From Nitratiruptor sp. (GTDB taxonomy: Bacteria > Campylobacterota > Campylobacteria > Campylobacterales > Nitratiruptoraceae), in the NCBI GenBank assembly GCA_009659925.1, contig PUXW01000019.1:62001-126000 (forward strand): a stretch of DNA of 64,000 nt, in the 5' to 3' direction. Numbering within the stretch: the first letter of the stretch is position 1; each line of letters starts with the position of its first letter. The translations under genes were made by a program, and so were the position numbers. The notes beneath the pieces were generated by a model that saw nothing but the letters and a program-made list of their open reading frames with translations, was not told where the DNA came from and did not search any database. Of the stretch, positions 26,287-33,788 are shown piece by piece.

Positions 26287-27666
26287 TTAGCGGCGCTGAC
26301 GTGTGGAGGAGCGCCGTGATCTAGAAGGGGTGGCATGGCCTTTGGCCGCCTCCAGGAGCCTTTGGATCTCTTCGGGGCTCTTGCCGATACGCCCTTGCAA
26401 GATGCCTTGCTCCTTCTCGACCAGCATCGAGGCGAGTTTGAGGGCGATGGTACTCAGATCGCTTTGGGCCTCCAAAAGGTTGAGCAATTCGATAGCCTCG
26501 GTGCTGACCTGGGTAGAGAGGATACGCTCGATGAGGGAGCGTCTGCGCTCCTCCTTGACCTCGTTGGGGACTGGAATCTCCTGGTTGATAAGGGAGCTGC
26601 CTACCTCCTTCTGGATGCGCAAGAGCTGTTTGAATTCGTGGGGGGTAACGAGGCTGATGGCAACTCCACTACGCCCGGCCCGGCCGGTCCGTCCGATACG
26701 GTGGACATAGCTTTCTGGATCGAAGGGGAGGTGGTAGTTGAAGACATGGGTGATATCGGAGATATCGAGTCCCCGGGCGGCAACATCGGTGGCGACGAGG
26801 ATCTCGGTAGATCCCCGCTTGAAGCTGCCCATCACCTCCTCCCGTTGGCGCTGGGCCATGTCCCCATGGAGCCCCTTGGCGTTGTAACCTTGACCGGCGA
26901 GGAATTGGGCGAGCCGATCTACCTCCACTTTGGTGCGGCAAAAGATGATGCTCTTTTTCGGATTGGTATAATCGAGCAGGCGGATGAGGGCCTCATCCCG
27001 CTCATGTTCGTCCACGACATAGTAGTACTGCTTGATGTTGCGGTTGGTGATCTCCCGTTTGGTGATGGAGATGAAGAGGGGCTCGTGGAGGATACGCTGG
27101 GCCAGCTCCTTGATGGCTTGGGGCATGGTAGCGCTAAAAAGGAGGGTTTGGCGGTTGGTGGGCAGATACTCGAAGATCGCCTTGATGTCGTCGAGAAAGC
27201 CCATGTCGAGCATCTCATCGGCTTCGTCTAAAACCACGAATCGGGGGTTGAGTTGGATGCGACCGCTTTCGAGCAGATCGAGGAGGCGGCCTGGGGTGGC
27301 GATAGCGACGGAAGCCTTTTTGAGGTGGGCGAGCTGCCGGGCATAGGAGCTGCCGCCGTAGATGGTAGCTGTGCGGATTCCCAAGAAACGCCCCAGCCTA
27401 AAGATCTCGTCGCTTACCTGGGTGGCGAGTTCCCGGGTTGGGACAATGACCAGGGCTTCCACCTGGCCGGATCGTTGGAGGCGGTTGAGGATGGGAAGGG
27501 CGAAGGCCGCCGTTTTTCCAGTTCCCGTGTGGGCCTGGGCTACTACATCTTTGCCCTGGAGGATAGGGGGAATGGCGGCCTGCTGGATTGGGCTAGGCTC
27601 TTTAAAGCCGGCCTGTTCGATGGCACGCAGGAGTTGGGGTTTGAGGTGAAGGTTGGCAAATGTCAT
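26287..27666 (-). CDS. DEAD-box ATP-dependent RNA helicase (RhlE/CsdA type)
   Basis: 459 residues from ATG 27666 (MTFANLHLKPQLLRAIEQ) with AAAGAGGT upstream. Motifs in order: Q motif FKEPSPIQQAAIPP, I AHTGTGKTAAF, Ia PTRELATQV, II VLDEADEMLDMGF, III FSATMP, VI HRIGRTGRAGRSG. A C-terminal extension of about 80 residues ends in a basic run (PSRSRRSSTRQRR) suited to RNA binding. Likely roles are ribosome assembly or RNA decay. In-frame codons continue upstream to 27732, but without a start backed by a ribosome site. Confidence 0.95.
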   Translation of the reverse strand: MTFANLHLKPQLLRAIEQAGFKEPSPIQQAAIPPILQGKDVVAQAHTGTGKTAAFALPILNRLQRSGQVEALVIVPTRELATQVSDEIFRLGRFLGIRTATIYGGSSYARQLAHLKKASVAIATPGRLLDLLESGRIQLNPRFVVLDEADEMLDMGFLDDIKAIFEYLPTNRQTLLFSATMPQAIKELAQRILHEPLFISITKREITNRNIKQYYYVVDEHERDEALIRLLDYTNPKKSIIFCRTKVEVDRLAQFLAGQGYNAKGLHGDMAQRQREEVMGSFKRGSTEILVATDVAARGLDISDITHVFNYHLPFDPESYVHRIGRTGRAGRSGVAISLVTPHEFKQLLRIQKEVGSSLINQEIPVPNEVKEERRRSLIERILSTQVSTEAIELLNLLEAQSDLSTIALKLASMLVEKEQGILQGRIGKSPEEIQRLLEAAKGHATPSRSRRSSTRQRR

Positions 27667-27802
27667 GCAGACCTCTTTGGTTGAAATTTCCTTGGCGGGC
27701 GATATGGAAAGATCCAATCTCGAAAAGTTCAAGCAAAGAAGTTTTGCAAAAGGTTTGGGAGTTGAATCTACATCGCCTCTGGCAAGGCTGGTGGGTATTG
27801 TA
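27667..27802 (-). promoter_or_regulatory. -10 box and about 125-nt leader of the RNA helicase gene
   Basis: Minus strand CGGCTACAATACCC holds TACAAT (27797-27802). The start site near 27790 leaves about 124 untranslated bases, much longer than other leaders here. A short hairpin GCCT..AGGC is near its 5' end. Long leaders are known for cold-induced helicase genes; regulation here is inference only. Confidence 0.4.
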
Positions 27803-27855
27803 GCCGGAGTTGCTTAGATGTAACTTAAGTAGCGTTTCTGGTTCCATCGATATGG

Positions 27856-27861
27856 TATAGT
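27856..27861 (+). promoter_or_regulatory. Extended -10 box of the DUF493 gene
   Basis: ATATGGTATAGTAAATG: TGG plus TATAGT, 28 bases before the ATG at 27889. Confidence 0.5.
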
Positions 27862-27888
27862 AAATGAAAACCATTGGAAGGAGGCGTC

Positions 27889-28155
27889 ATGAAAGAACTC
27901 AACGAATTCAATCAAAAGGCCAAGATCGAGTACCCTACCATCTGGCGCTACAAAGTAATCGGCGAAGATGCGAAGAAGACGAGGGAGGCTATCGAGAGTG
28001 TGACTGATAGACCCACCACCATCACCTTTTCGAAGCAATCCAACCGGGGCAAGTATCAGAGCTTCAACGCTGACATCATGGTCCACTCCGAAGAGGAGCG
28101 GGAGCGCATCTACAACGAGCTCAAAAAGCACAAAGATATCAAGATGGTGCTATAA
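27889..28155 (+). CDS. DUF493 (YbeD-like) small protein
   Basis: 88 residues from ATG 27889 with a strong GGAAGGAGG. Pattern IEYPTIWRYKVIGED, RPTTITFSKQSNRGKYQSFNADIMV and [22 protein letters not shown] matches the ferredoxin-like DUF493/YbeD family, a suspected regulatory (ACT-like) fold linked in E. coli to lipoate metabolism by neighbourhood only. The stop overlaps the rnz stop region by six bases on the opposite strand. Confidence 0.85.
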   Translation: MKELNEFNQKAKIEYPTIWRYKVIGEDAKKTREAIESVTDRPTTITFSKQSNRGKYQSFNADIMVHSEEERERIYNELKKHKDIKMVL

Positions 28156-29052
28156 GGAGATTTGCATAAAATCTTCGGCTACCCAGAATTCTCCTTGAAA
28201 ATAGGTGGCGATCTCTTGCTTGATTGGCGAAGGATCGTTGAAGCGAGGAGAGAGATGGGTGGCCACAAGCCCCTTGATGTTAAAACGGGCCGCCGTTTGG
28301 GCCAGGTTTTTGGCTGTGGTGTGGAGCAGCTCTTTTGTAAGATTGTCGTAGACTTCTTGGGTGTAGGTGGCTTCGTGCACCAACAGGTCGAGCTCATGGA
28401 GGTAGTCGCCTAAGATAGCTGGTTCTGCGTTGTCGCCGGCGATGATGATGCGCTGAGGTGGCTCCTGGGTAACGTAGTGCTGTGGCTCGAACCTTTTACC
28501 TTCAAAGACCACACATTTGCCGGCTTTGAGATCTGCATAGAGGGGTCCGGGTGGCAAGCCCTCGGCCTGGAGTTTCCCTTTGTCGATGTGACGTTTGGGC
28601 TTTGTCTCGATGTAGAAGGCGTAGCACTCGATGGAGTGGATAAGGGGGAGGGCTTTTATGGTGAAGTGCTCAAACTCCTTGTGCCAACCCCCGTGGAGCG
28701 CTTCGAAGATGAGTTCAAAGCCAAGATGCTCCAGGCGCACATCCACGAAACTCTCAAGCATTGGCAGCAGCTCTTTGGGCCCAAAGAGGTGGAGCGGCTC
28801 GCTTCTGCCATCGAGCATCATCGAAGTGAGCAGTCCCGGAAGACCATAGCAGTGGTCCCCATGGGTGTGGGTGATGAAGATTCCCTTGATCTTGAGGGCG
28901 CTTAGATGCGAATGGATGATTTGGCGCTGGGTTCCTTCGGCGCAGTCGAAAAGGTACCAACCTCTTTCGTTTTTACACTCTAAAGCGATGGCGGAGCAGT
29001 TGCGGTTTTTTGTCGGTTTGCCGCCACTGGTGCCAAGGAAGGTGAGTCTCAT
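28150..29052 (-). CDS. rnz: Ribonuclease Z
   Basis: 300-residue metallo-beta-lactamase fold endonuclease that trims tRNA 3' trailers. The N terminus is [16 protein letters not shown]; the zinc motif [17 protein letters not shown] (about 60-76) is the RNase Z signature; HLSPRF near the C terminus carries a further ligand. Two of the four tRNAs in the window (Lys, Thr) lack an encoded CCA, the situation in which RNase Z processing matters. ATG overlaps the moaC stop. Confidence 0.93.
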   Translation of the reverse strand: MRLTFLGTSGGKPTKNRNCSAIALECKNERGWYLFDCAEGTQRQIIHSHLSALKIKGIFITHTHGDHCYGLPGLLTSMMLDGRSEPLHLFGPKELLPMLESFVDVRLEHLGFELIFEALHGGWHKEFEHFTIKALPLIHSIECYAFYIETKPKRHIDKGKLQAEGLPPGPLYADLKAGKCVVFEGKRFEPQHYVTQEPPQRIIIAGDNAEPAILGDYLHELDLLVHEATYTQEVYDNLTKELLHTTAKNLAQTAARFNIKGLVATHLSPRFNDPSPIKQEIATYFQGEFWVAEDFMQISL

Positions 29053-29528
29053 TGGCGCAGGAAATCCCCGCTTTTTCCGCCGCTTTTTCGCTCAAGCTGG
29101 ATGTTGCGAATCACCATCCCCTTGTCGATGGCTTTGACCATGTCGTAGATGGTCAGCAGCCCCACACTCACTCCTGTAAGGGCCTCCATCTCTACGCCGG
29201 TTCTGCCTTTGAGGCGGCAGGTGACGATGAGTTTGAATCCGGGAAGCTCTGGGAGCTCCTCGATGTCGCAGTTGATGGAGGTAAGGAGCAGCGGATGGCA
29301 CATGGGGATGAGTTCTGGTGTCTTTTTGGCCCCCATGATGGCGGCAATCACTGCGGTATGGAGAACCGCTCCCTTTTTCGTCGTCTGCTCGATCACCGCT
29401 TTGTAGGCCTCGGGACTCATCTGGATGGTGCCGCTGGCTACGGCGATGCGTTCGCTCTCTTCCTTGACACCTACATCCACCATCTTGGGCCGTTTGCTCT
29501 CATCGAGATGGGTCAAATCAGAGCTCAT
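29049..29528 (-). CDS. moaC: Cyclic pyranopterin monophosphate synthase MoaC
   Basis: 159 residues from ATG 29528 ([20 protein letters not shown]). Family motifs [29 protein letters not shown] and [21 protein letters not shown] with the catalytic lysine region DKGMVI. Second step of molybdenum cofactor synthesis, with MoaA. Other cofactor genes in the window are mobA, moaD, moaE and moeA, none adjacent to this one. The track's longer N terminus is a shadow of the next gene. Confidence 0.95.
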   Translation of the reverse strand: MSSDLTHLDESKRPKMVDVGVKEESERIAVASGTIQMSPEAYKAVIEQTTKKGAVLHTAVIAAIMGAKKTPELIPMCHPLLLTSINCDIEELPELPGFKLIVTCRLKGRTGVEMEALTGVSVGLLTIYDMVKAIDKGMVIRNIQLERKSGGKSGDFLRQ

Positions 29529-29799
29529 AGTCCACCACCTTCGTCTGGGTTCCAACCTCTTTGAGCCATTGGACGATCTCTTGGTGGTATGGATGTACAC
29601 GGTAGGTTTCCAAGTCCTCTTTGCTCTCGAAGGTAGTCACCAGTGCCAGATCGTAACTGCGCTCGCTCCTGCTAAAGTCGATGCCAACTTCGATCTCTTT
29701 GAGCACTTCTACATTACCTTTCATGGAGAGGAGCTTCTCTTTGGCTATTTGTGCTAAACTAAACTCAGGGAACTTCATGAAGACGATGTGTCGAACCAT
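29518..29799 (-). CDS. Dabb-domain (stress-responsive A/B barrel) protein
   Basis: 93 residues: [13 protein letters not shown], then [42 protein letters not shown], the classic Dabb dimeric barrel pattern with its conserved YxxHPxH. Some members are cofactor-free enzymes; substrate unknown. First gene of Dabb-moaC-rnz; overlaps moaC by 11 bases. A minus-strand -10 (TGGTAGAAT, 29841-29846) lies inside the start of the divergent gene. Confidence 0.85.
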   Translation of the reverse strand: MVRHIVFMKFPEFSLAQIAKEKLLSMKGNVEVLKEIEVGIDFSRSERSYDLALVTTFESKEDLETYRVHPYHQEIVQWLKEVGTQTKVVDYEL

Positions 29800-29822
29800 A
29801 GCACGCCTTTAAGGGAGATGGG

Positions 29823-30245
29823 ATGCGACTTTCTCTCCTTATTCTACCACTTTGGCTCTTAGGCGCACCTTGTAGCAAGTGTGAACTCAACAAGGCCGAG
29901 ATGGTATGTAACTTCTATGTGGCTCAAAAGGCGGATCGATCCAAAGCGGTCCATTGCAAAGAGTATGCCGACTATCTTGACTCCACCAAGGTCTATGGCA
30001 AGGCGGCCTGGTACTATCTCTTAGGTCTACAACCTAAAAGGGCTGTGGAAGCGGCGAAGAGGGCTGTGCAAATGGGTGAGAGTTATGCCAAGGAGTACAT
30101 GGCCCTTGGATATTGGCTTGTAGGTGAAAAGGGCAAAGCGAGAGAGGTGTTGCAAGGTTTTAAAGCCAACGAGCTCACCAAGAGGGATCGAGAGATCATC
30201 GAGCGGCTTTACAACACGAAGATCAATCTTGAAGAGTTGCGATGA
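29823..30245 (+). CDS. Small exported protein, unknown, TPR-like helical
   Basis: 140 residues. A signal peptide (LSLLILPLWLLGAP) precedes a cysteine-containing segment (CSKCEL, MVCNFY, VHCKEYADYL), then helical repeats resembling TPR or Sel1 units (AAWYYLLGLQPKRAVEAAKRAV, SYAKEYMALGYWLVGEKGKAREVL). Four cysteines within the first 55 residues could form two disulfides. The lipobox is poor (proline at -1), so secretion by signal peptidase I is likelier. A degraded Uma2 gene overlaps its stop. Confidence 0.75.
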   Translation: MRLSLLILPLWLLGAPCSKCELNKAEMVCNFYVAQKADRSKAVHCKEYADYLDSTKVYGKAAWYYLLGLQPKRAVEAAKRAVQMGESYAKEYMALGYWLVGEKGKAREVLQGFKANELTKRDREIIERLYNTKINLEELR

Positions 30246-30516
30246 AGGTCAATCCACCAACTTACACCTATGATGACTATAAATTGTGGGATGGTGACTG
30301 GGAACTTATCGGAGGCTATCCCTTCGCTATGGCACCAAGTCCAACGGGAAAACATTAAAAAGTGATGATGCGACTTGGAGCGATTTTTCATGAAGAGCTT
30401 TGAAGTCTATCCGGAACTGGATTGGATCGTGAACGAAAAGACGGTGGTGCGCCCCGATCTGGCGATCTATTGCGAGGAGGTGGAGGATTTCCAGCCAGAG
30501 TTATTGAGAGACTCAT
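30242..30516 (+). pseudogene. Decayed Uma2-family (PD-(D/E)XK) nuclease gene
   Basis: The first frame reads YTYDDYKLWDGDWELIGGYPF then MAPSPTGKH and stops at TAA (30356); the same frame continues KVMMRLGAIFHEEL, so the TAA replaces what is typically glutamine (CAA to TAA fits) in the family's KHQ motif. After a second stop the sense resumes in another frame as EVYPELDWIVNEKTVVRPDLAIYCEEVEDF, with the family's catalytic PD. A short deletion and frameshift thus separate the parts, and the C-terminal third is lost at the 3' end of tRNA-Lys. Uma2 proteins are widespread in cyanobacteria and mobile in others. ORF 30375..30587 in the track is the last fragment. Confidence 0.8.
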
Positions 30517-30520
30517 TCAA

Positions 30521-30593
30521 TGACCCGTGCTGGATTCGAACCAGCGACCACCTGCTTAAAAGGCAGATGCTCTACCAGCTGAGCTAACGGGTC
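30521..30593 (-). tRNA. tRNA-Lys (anticodon TTT)
   Basis: Reverse complement GACCCGTTAGCTCAGCTGG to CCAGCACGGGTCA folds into a standard 73-base cloverleaf: acceptor GACCCGT/ACGGGTC, anticodon loop CTTTTAA, T loop TTCGAAT. Discriminator A; the next bases are TTG, so CCA is not encoded. Confidence 0.95.
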
Positions 30594-30606
30594 GTCGTTG
30601 GGTGTA

Positions 30607-30620
30607 ATTGTAGCTACAAT
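30607..30620. promoter_or_regulatory. -10 box of tRNA-Lys within a 14-bp palindrome
   Basis: ATTGTAGCTACAAT is a perfect palindrome. On the minus strand TACAAT (30607-30612) lies 14 bases before the tRNA-Lys 5' end, the same spacing as for tRNA-Leu. The palindrome overlaps the mobA stop codon (30614-30616). Confidence 0.5.
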
Positions 30621-31174
30621 TTGCTTAAAGCCCTTTGAAACTCCTCCGGGTAGTTGAGGTTCATGAAGGGTTCTTCCTCCTTGAAAGTGATGCAGTGAAG
30701 ATCGGCCTGGCGGAGGATGGCGTTGAGTTTGTAGTTGCCCCTTGCAATGGCTTTTTGGAGGGTTGGGATGATGGAGGGGTGGTAGATGGCAATGAGAGGG
30801 TGGAGCTGGGTGGTCTTGGCGACGATGGCATCCTTGGTAGGGTTCTCGTAGCTTGCCTGGATGAGGGTGTCGATGATTTCGCGATGGAGGAAGGGGGTGT
30901 CGACGCTGATGATGAAGGTTGGTCTTTGCAATTTTTCAAGGACATCCAAGAGGGCTGGGGCGGGAGCGAAAATTGGACTTTTATCGAAAATCAGTGGGGC
31001 TGAAAAATCGAATTTATCCCCTTTTGTGGAAATGTAGACCTGGGAAAAAATCTTTTTGAGCCGATCATACTGATAATGGGCGAGGTTTTTTTGGCCAAAG
31101 GGCAAGAGGGCCTTGTCCGTTCCCATCCGACGGCTCTGGCCCCCTGCGAAGATGACGCAAGGCAGCTCAATCAT
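30614..31174 (-). CDS. mobA: Molybdenum cofactor guanylyltransferase MobA
   Basis: 186 residues from ATG 31174 (MIELPCVIFAGGQSRRMGTDKALLPFG). The nucleotide loop GGQSRRMGTDKA is the MobA signature; SVDTPFLHREIID holds the metal-binding aspartate and NLNYPEEFQRA the usual C-terminal N-x-N motif. It attaches GMP to molybdopterin, giving the bis-MGD form used by nitrate, formate and polysulfide reductases. The much longer track N terminus (to 31720) runs through two tRNAs and a small gene and is rejected. Confidence 0.92.
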   Translation of the reverse strand: MIELPCVIFAGGQSRRMGTDKALLPFGQKNLAHYQYDRLKKIFSQVYISTKGDKFDFSAPLIFDKSPIFAPAPALLDVLEKLQRPTFIISVDTPFLHREIIDTLIQASYENPTKDAIVAKTTQLHPLIAIYHPSIIPTLQKAIARGNYKLNAILRQADLHCITFKEEEPFMNLNYPEEFQRALSKL

Positions 31175-31391
31175 TCTTCTTCTTGCGCCCACGACGAAAG
31201 TAGGCGGGATACTCCTGTTTAAAGGCTTTGAACTCCTCCATGATCTGCTTCTTCTTCTCCCGCAACTCTTGGAGCTGTTTGCGCATGCGCTGCTCTTTCC
31301 TTTCGATCTTGGCGATCTCCTTTTCGAACATCGTCTTTTTAAAATCGACGAATTCCGCCTCGCTGGCAAATTGAATCGTGTAATTTTCCAT
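31167..31391 (-). CDS. Small coiled-coil protein upstream of mobA
   Basis: 74 residues from ATG 31391 with AAAGGAGATGGG. MENYTIQFASEAEFVDFKKTMFEKEIAKIERKEQRMRKQLQELREKKK: strand-like start, then a single charged helix, ending in a basic tail (YFRRGRKKKND). No family recognised. It overlaps mobA by eight bases and is the first gene behind the only classical -35/-10 promoter noticed in this window. Confidence 0.75.
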   Translation of the reverse strand: MENYTIQFASEAEFVDFKKTMFEKEIAKIERKEQRMRKQLQELREKKKQIMEEFKAFKQEYPAYFRRGRKKKND

Positions 31392-31418
31392 CCCATCTCC
31401 TTTATCTTTTTGCAACAA

Positions 31419-31447
31419 ATCCTAGTAGAATTTTTTAAATGGGTCAA
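31419..31447 (-). promoter_or_regulatory. Classical -35/-10 promoter of the coiled-coil gene and mobA
   Basis: Minus strand TTGACC (31442-31447), 17-base spacer, TAGGAT (31419-31424), 28 bases before the ATG. Unlike most promoters here a good -35 is present. A/T-rich runs (TTTTTT, AAAAA) just upstream could also end transcription from the tRNA-Thr side. Confidence 0.55.
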
Positions 31448-31513
31448 GAAAAAAGAATTTTTCCCTTTGCGAAAAAAGTGGGATGGGTCGATTTGGGGCA
31501 GTTTTGAAGGCAA

Positions 31514-31587
31514 AGCCGACGGGGGGACTCGAACCCCCGACCTCCCGATTACGAATCGGGTGCTCTGGCCAGCTGAGCTACGCCGGC
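31514..31587 (-). tRNA. tRNA-Thr (anticodon CGT)
   Basis: Reverse complement GCCGGCGTAGCTCAGCTGG to TCCCCCCGTCGGCT. Acceptor GCCGGCG/CGTCGGC with one G-U, anticodon stem CCCGA/TCGGG around TTCGTAA. Discriminator U, CCA not encoded. Lies 59 bases downstream of tRNA-Pro, probably on the same transcript. Reads ACG. Confidence 0.94.
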
Positions 31588-31646
31588 ATAGGTAGTGGTT
31601 GATAGGTTGTTGGGGATTGTGTATGGTGTGGGAGCGTTGGAGTTCA

Positions 31647-31724
31647 TGGTCGGAGTGGCCGGATTTGAACCGGCGACCTCTACCACCCCAAGGTAGCGCG
31701 CTAACCAGGCTGCGCCACACCCCG
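31647..31724 (-). tRNA. tRNA-Pro (anticodon GGG)
   Basis: Reverse complement CGGGGTGTGGCGCAGCCTGG to CCGGCCACTCCGACCA. Acceptor CGGGGTG/CACTCCG, anticodon stem CTACC/GGTAG with loop TTGGGGT, T loop TTCAAAT; discriminator A and encoded CCA. Confidence 0.94.
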
Positions 31725-31731
31725 ACGAAAC

Positions 31732-32451
31732 TCAGCCGTTATTATAGCATAGTTTGAGCCGTTTGTCATATCTGATGGTAAAATCTTGGTCGATTTTGAT
31801 CGAAAAACCGACGAAACCAACCCCCAATTCAAGGGCCTTGGCGAAGGTTTTAGCAAAGGCCGGATCCCGGGATTTGTTGGGGGCAAAACAGCTCCCTGGG
31901 CGCACCGCCAAAATGGCAACGATCCCGTGAAAACCCAACTCCCTAGCCCGGATAAGCTCCAGGAGGTGGCGACGCCCCCGGGCCGTGGGAGCATCGGGGA
32001 AGAGGCACTGTCCATTTTGAAGGAGGGAGCACCCCTTGATCTCGATGTAGGTGGTCGAATCGACCAGCAGATCGAGGCGACTCGATTGAAAGGGAACCTC
32101 GTGCTCAATGGATTTGGGGAGAAACCCCAAGAGGCCGGCTTCGATGGCCCGCCGGACAATGGGGGTGTGGAGGCGGCTGTGGAGGAGGACCCATCCTTCT
32201 TCCATGGAGGCGGCTACCAGAGTGTAGTCGGTCTTGAGGCCCGGGCGATTTTTAACCAGGAGGAGGGAGCGACCTGGGGTGAGGATCTCTTGGAGGCGTC
32301 CCGTTTCCGGAACGTGGATGCGTACCTGGGATCCATCCAGGTCGGCAAGGGCGACAAAGCGGTTTTGGCGTTGAATCAGGGTGGCGGTGTGGAGCTGGCC
32401 GAGGCTTTTGAGGTCGAAGAGGCCAAGCCCCGCCAGGGAGTGGGGCTCCAT
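31732..32451 (-). CDS. sfsA: SfsA family protein
   Basis: 239 residues from ATG 32451, overlapping the leuC stop. An N-terminal OB-like part (QRQNRFVALADLDGSQVRIHVPETGRLQEIL) and a C-terminal nuclease-like domain (EIKGCSLLQNG, FPDAPTARGRRHLLELI) are the SfsA signatures. First described as a stimulator of sugar fermentation in E. coli; the biochemical role is unsettled, with nuclease homology. The tRNA-Pro promoter sits in its 3' end. Confidence 0.92.
   Translation of the reverse strand: MEPHSLAGLGLFDLKSLGQLHTATLIQRQNRFVALADLDGSQVRIHVPETGRLQEILTPGRSLLLVKNRPGLKTDYTLVAASMEEGWVLLHSRLHTPIVRRAIEAGLLGFLPKSIEHEVPFQSSRLDLLVDSTTYIEIKGCSLLQNGQCLFPDAPTARGRRHLLELIRARELGFHGIVAILAVRPGSCFAPNKSRDPAFAKTFAKALELGVGFVGFSIKIDQDFTIRYDKRLKLCYNNG
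31741..31746 (-). promoter_or_regulatory. Extended -10 of tRNA-Pro/tRNA-Thr, inside the end of sfsA
   Basis: Minus strand ATGCTATAATAACGG: TGC plus TATAAT, 16 bases before the tRNA-Pro 5' end. The box lies within the last codons of sfsA (stop at 31732). Confidence 0.6.
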
Positions 32452-33716
32452 CAAAGCTCTCGGGGATCGGCGATTTTGCCGGCGATGGCACTGGCGGCGG
32501 CCACGGCGCTGTTGGCCAGGTAGATCTCACTGGTGCGGGCCCCCATCCGGCCGACGAAGTTGCGGTTGGTGGTGGAGACGCAGCGCTCATTGTCGGCTAA
32601 AATGCCCATGTAGCCCCCGAGACAAGCGCCACAGGTTGGATTGCTCACCACCGCTCCAGCGTCGATGAGGGTGTCGATGTAGCCTAACCGCTCGGCCTCT
32701 TTGAGGATCTTTTGGGTGGCGGGGGTGACGATCATCCGGGTGTGGCGGGCTACCTTCTTGCCCTTGACGATCTGGGCGGCGATGGCGATGTCGGAGAGTC
32801 TTCCGTTGGTACAACTCCCGATAAAGACCTGATCGACTTTGAGATCCATCTTGGCCGCTTCGCTGATGGGGCGGCCATTGGAGGGCAGATGGGGGAAGGC
32901 GATGACCGGTTCGAGGTCGTTAACATCGATCTCGATCACCCGCTCATAAGTGGCATCTTCGTCGCTGTAATGGATCCGGGGCTCTCGTGCCAGGGGTTTG
33001 TCTTTTAAAAACTCTTGGGTCACTTCGTCAACGGCGATGATTCCACTTTTAGCCCCAGCTTCGATGGCCATGTTGCACAGGCTAAAACGCCCGTCCATGT
33101 CGAGGTTTTCGATGGTATCTCCCACAAATTCCAGGGCTTTGTAGAGGGCTCCATCGACCCCGATGCGCCGGATGAGCTCCAAGATGAGGTCTTTGCCATA
33201 GACATACGCCCCCAATTTCCCTGTATAGACCACTTTGATGGTTTGGGGAACCTTGAACCAGTTTTTTCCCGTGATCATCCCGTAGGCGATGTCGGTGCTC
33301 CCCATCCCTGTGGCAAAGGCCCCCAGAGCCCCGTGGGTGCAGGTGTGGCTATCGGCTCCGATGATCACATCCCCTGGGACCACGAGGCCCTTCTCCGGCA
33401 AAAGGGCGTGCTCGATCCCCATATCCTTTTCGTCGAAGAAGTGTTTGAGGTTGTGTTCGTAGGCAAATTCCCGGCTGATCTTGGCCTGGTTGGCGCTGGC
33501 GATATCCTTGGCCGGGATGAAGTGGTCCAACACGATGGCGAAGGCCTCGGGTTTGGCCAACTTCTTGGCCCCGCTCTCGCGAAAGGCCTTGATGGAGATG
33601 GGGGTGGTGATGTCGTTGCCGATGATCATGTCCAGTTCGCACTCGACAATCTCGCCGGCCCTGACTTCCCGGCCCACATGGTCGCTGAAGATCTTCTCAG
33701 TGATGGTCTGTCCCAT
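32451..33716 (-). CDS. leuC: 3-isopropylmalate dehydratase large subunit
   Basis: 421 residues from ATG 33716 (MGQTITEKIFSDHVG) with AAAGGGAG. Aconitase-fold enzyme of leucine synthesis. Cluster cysteines are in GADSHTCTHGALGAF (about 130), FIGSCTNGRLSDI and NPTCGACLGGYMG. The length and the MGQTITEKI start fit the HacA/archaeal-like LeuC type common in Campylobacterota. leuA, leuB and leuD are not in the window. The track's longer start crosses the promoter. Confidence 0.93.
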   Translation of the reverse strand: MGQTITEKIFSDHVGREVRAGEIVECELDMIIGNDITTPISIKAFRESGAKKLAKPEAFAIVLDHFIPAKDIASANQAKISREFAYEHNLKHFFDEKDMGIEHALLPEKGLVVPGDVIIGADSHTCTHGALGAFATGMGSTDIAYGMITGKNWFKVPQTIKVVYTGKLGAYVYGKDLILELIRRIGVDGALYKALEFVGDTIENLDMDGRFSLCNMAIEAGAKSGIIAVDEVTQEFLKDKPLAREPRIHYSDEDATYERVIEIDVNDLEPVIAFPHLPSNGRPISEAAKMDLKVDQVFIGSCTNGRLSDIAIAAQIVKGKKVARHTRMIVTPATQKILKEAERLGYIDTLIDAGAVVSNPTCGACLGGYMGILADNERCVSTTNRNFVGRMGARTSEIYLANSAVAAASAIAGKIADPREL

Positions 33717-33732
33717 GGGCTCCCTTTGGAAA

Positions 33733-33771
33733 GTTTTTGCTATTGTAACAAATCGGCTATAATAGCAAAAA
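33733..33771. promoter_or_regulatory. Divergent leuC / rqcH promoters inside a long inverted repeat
   Basis: TTTTTGCTATTGTA and TATAATAGCAAAAA form an interrupted inverted repeat (13 of 14 positions match) about 10 bases apart. Plus -10: TATAAT 33758-33763 for rqcH; minus -10: TACAAT 33742-33747 for leuC. The -10 boxes face away from each other and each is followed by AGCAAAAA. Confidence 0.65.
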
Positions 33772-33788
33772 CGCTCTTGTAGGGGACC

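Noticed and set aside
30375-30587. 70-residue ORF as an independent gene
   Set aside because: It is the last fragment of the broken Uma2 gene and continues into tRNA-Lys.
31175-31720. N-terminal extension of mobA to 31720
   Set aside because: It runs through tRNA-Pro, tRNA-Thr, a promoter and the coiled-coil gene.
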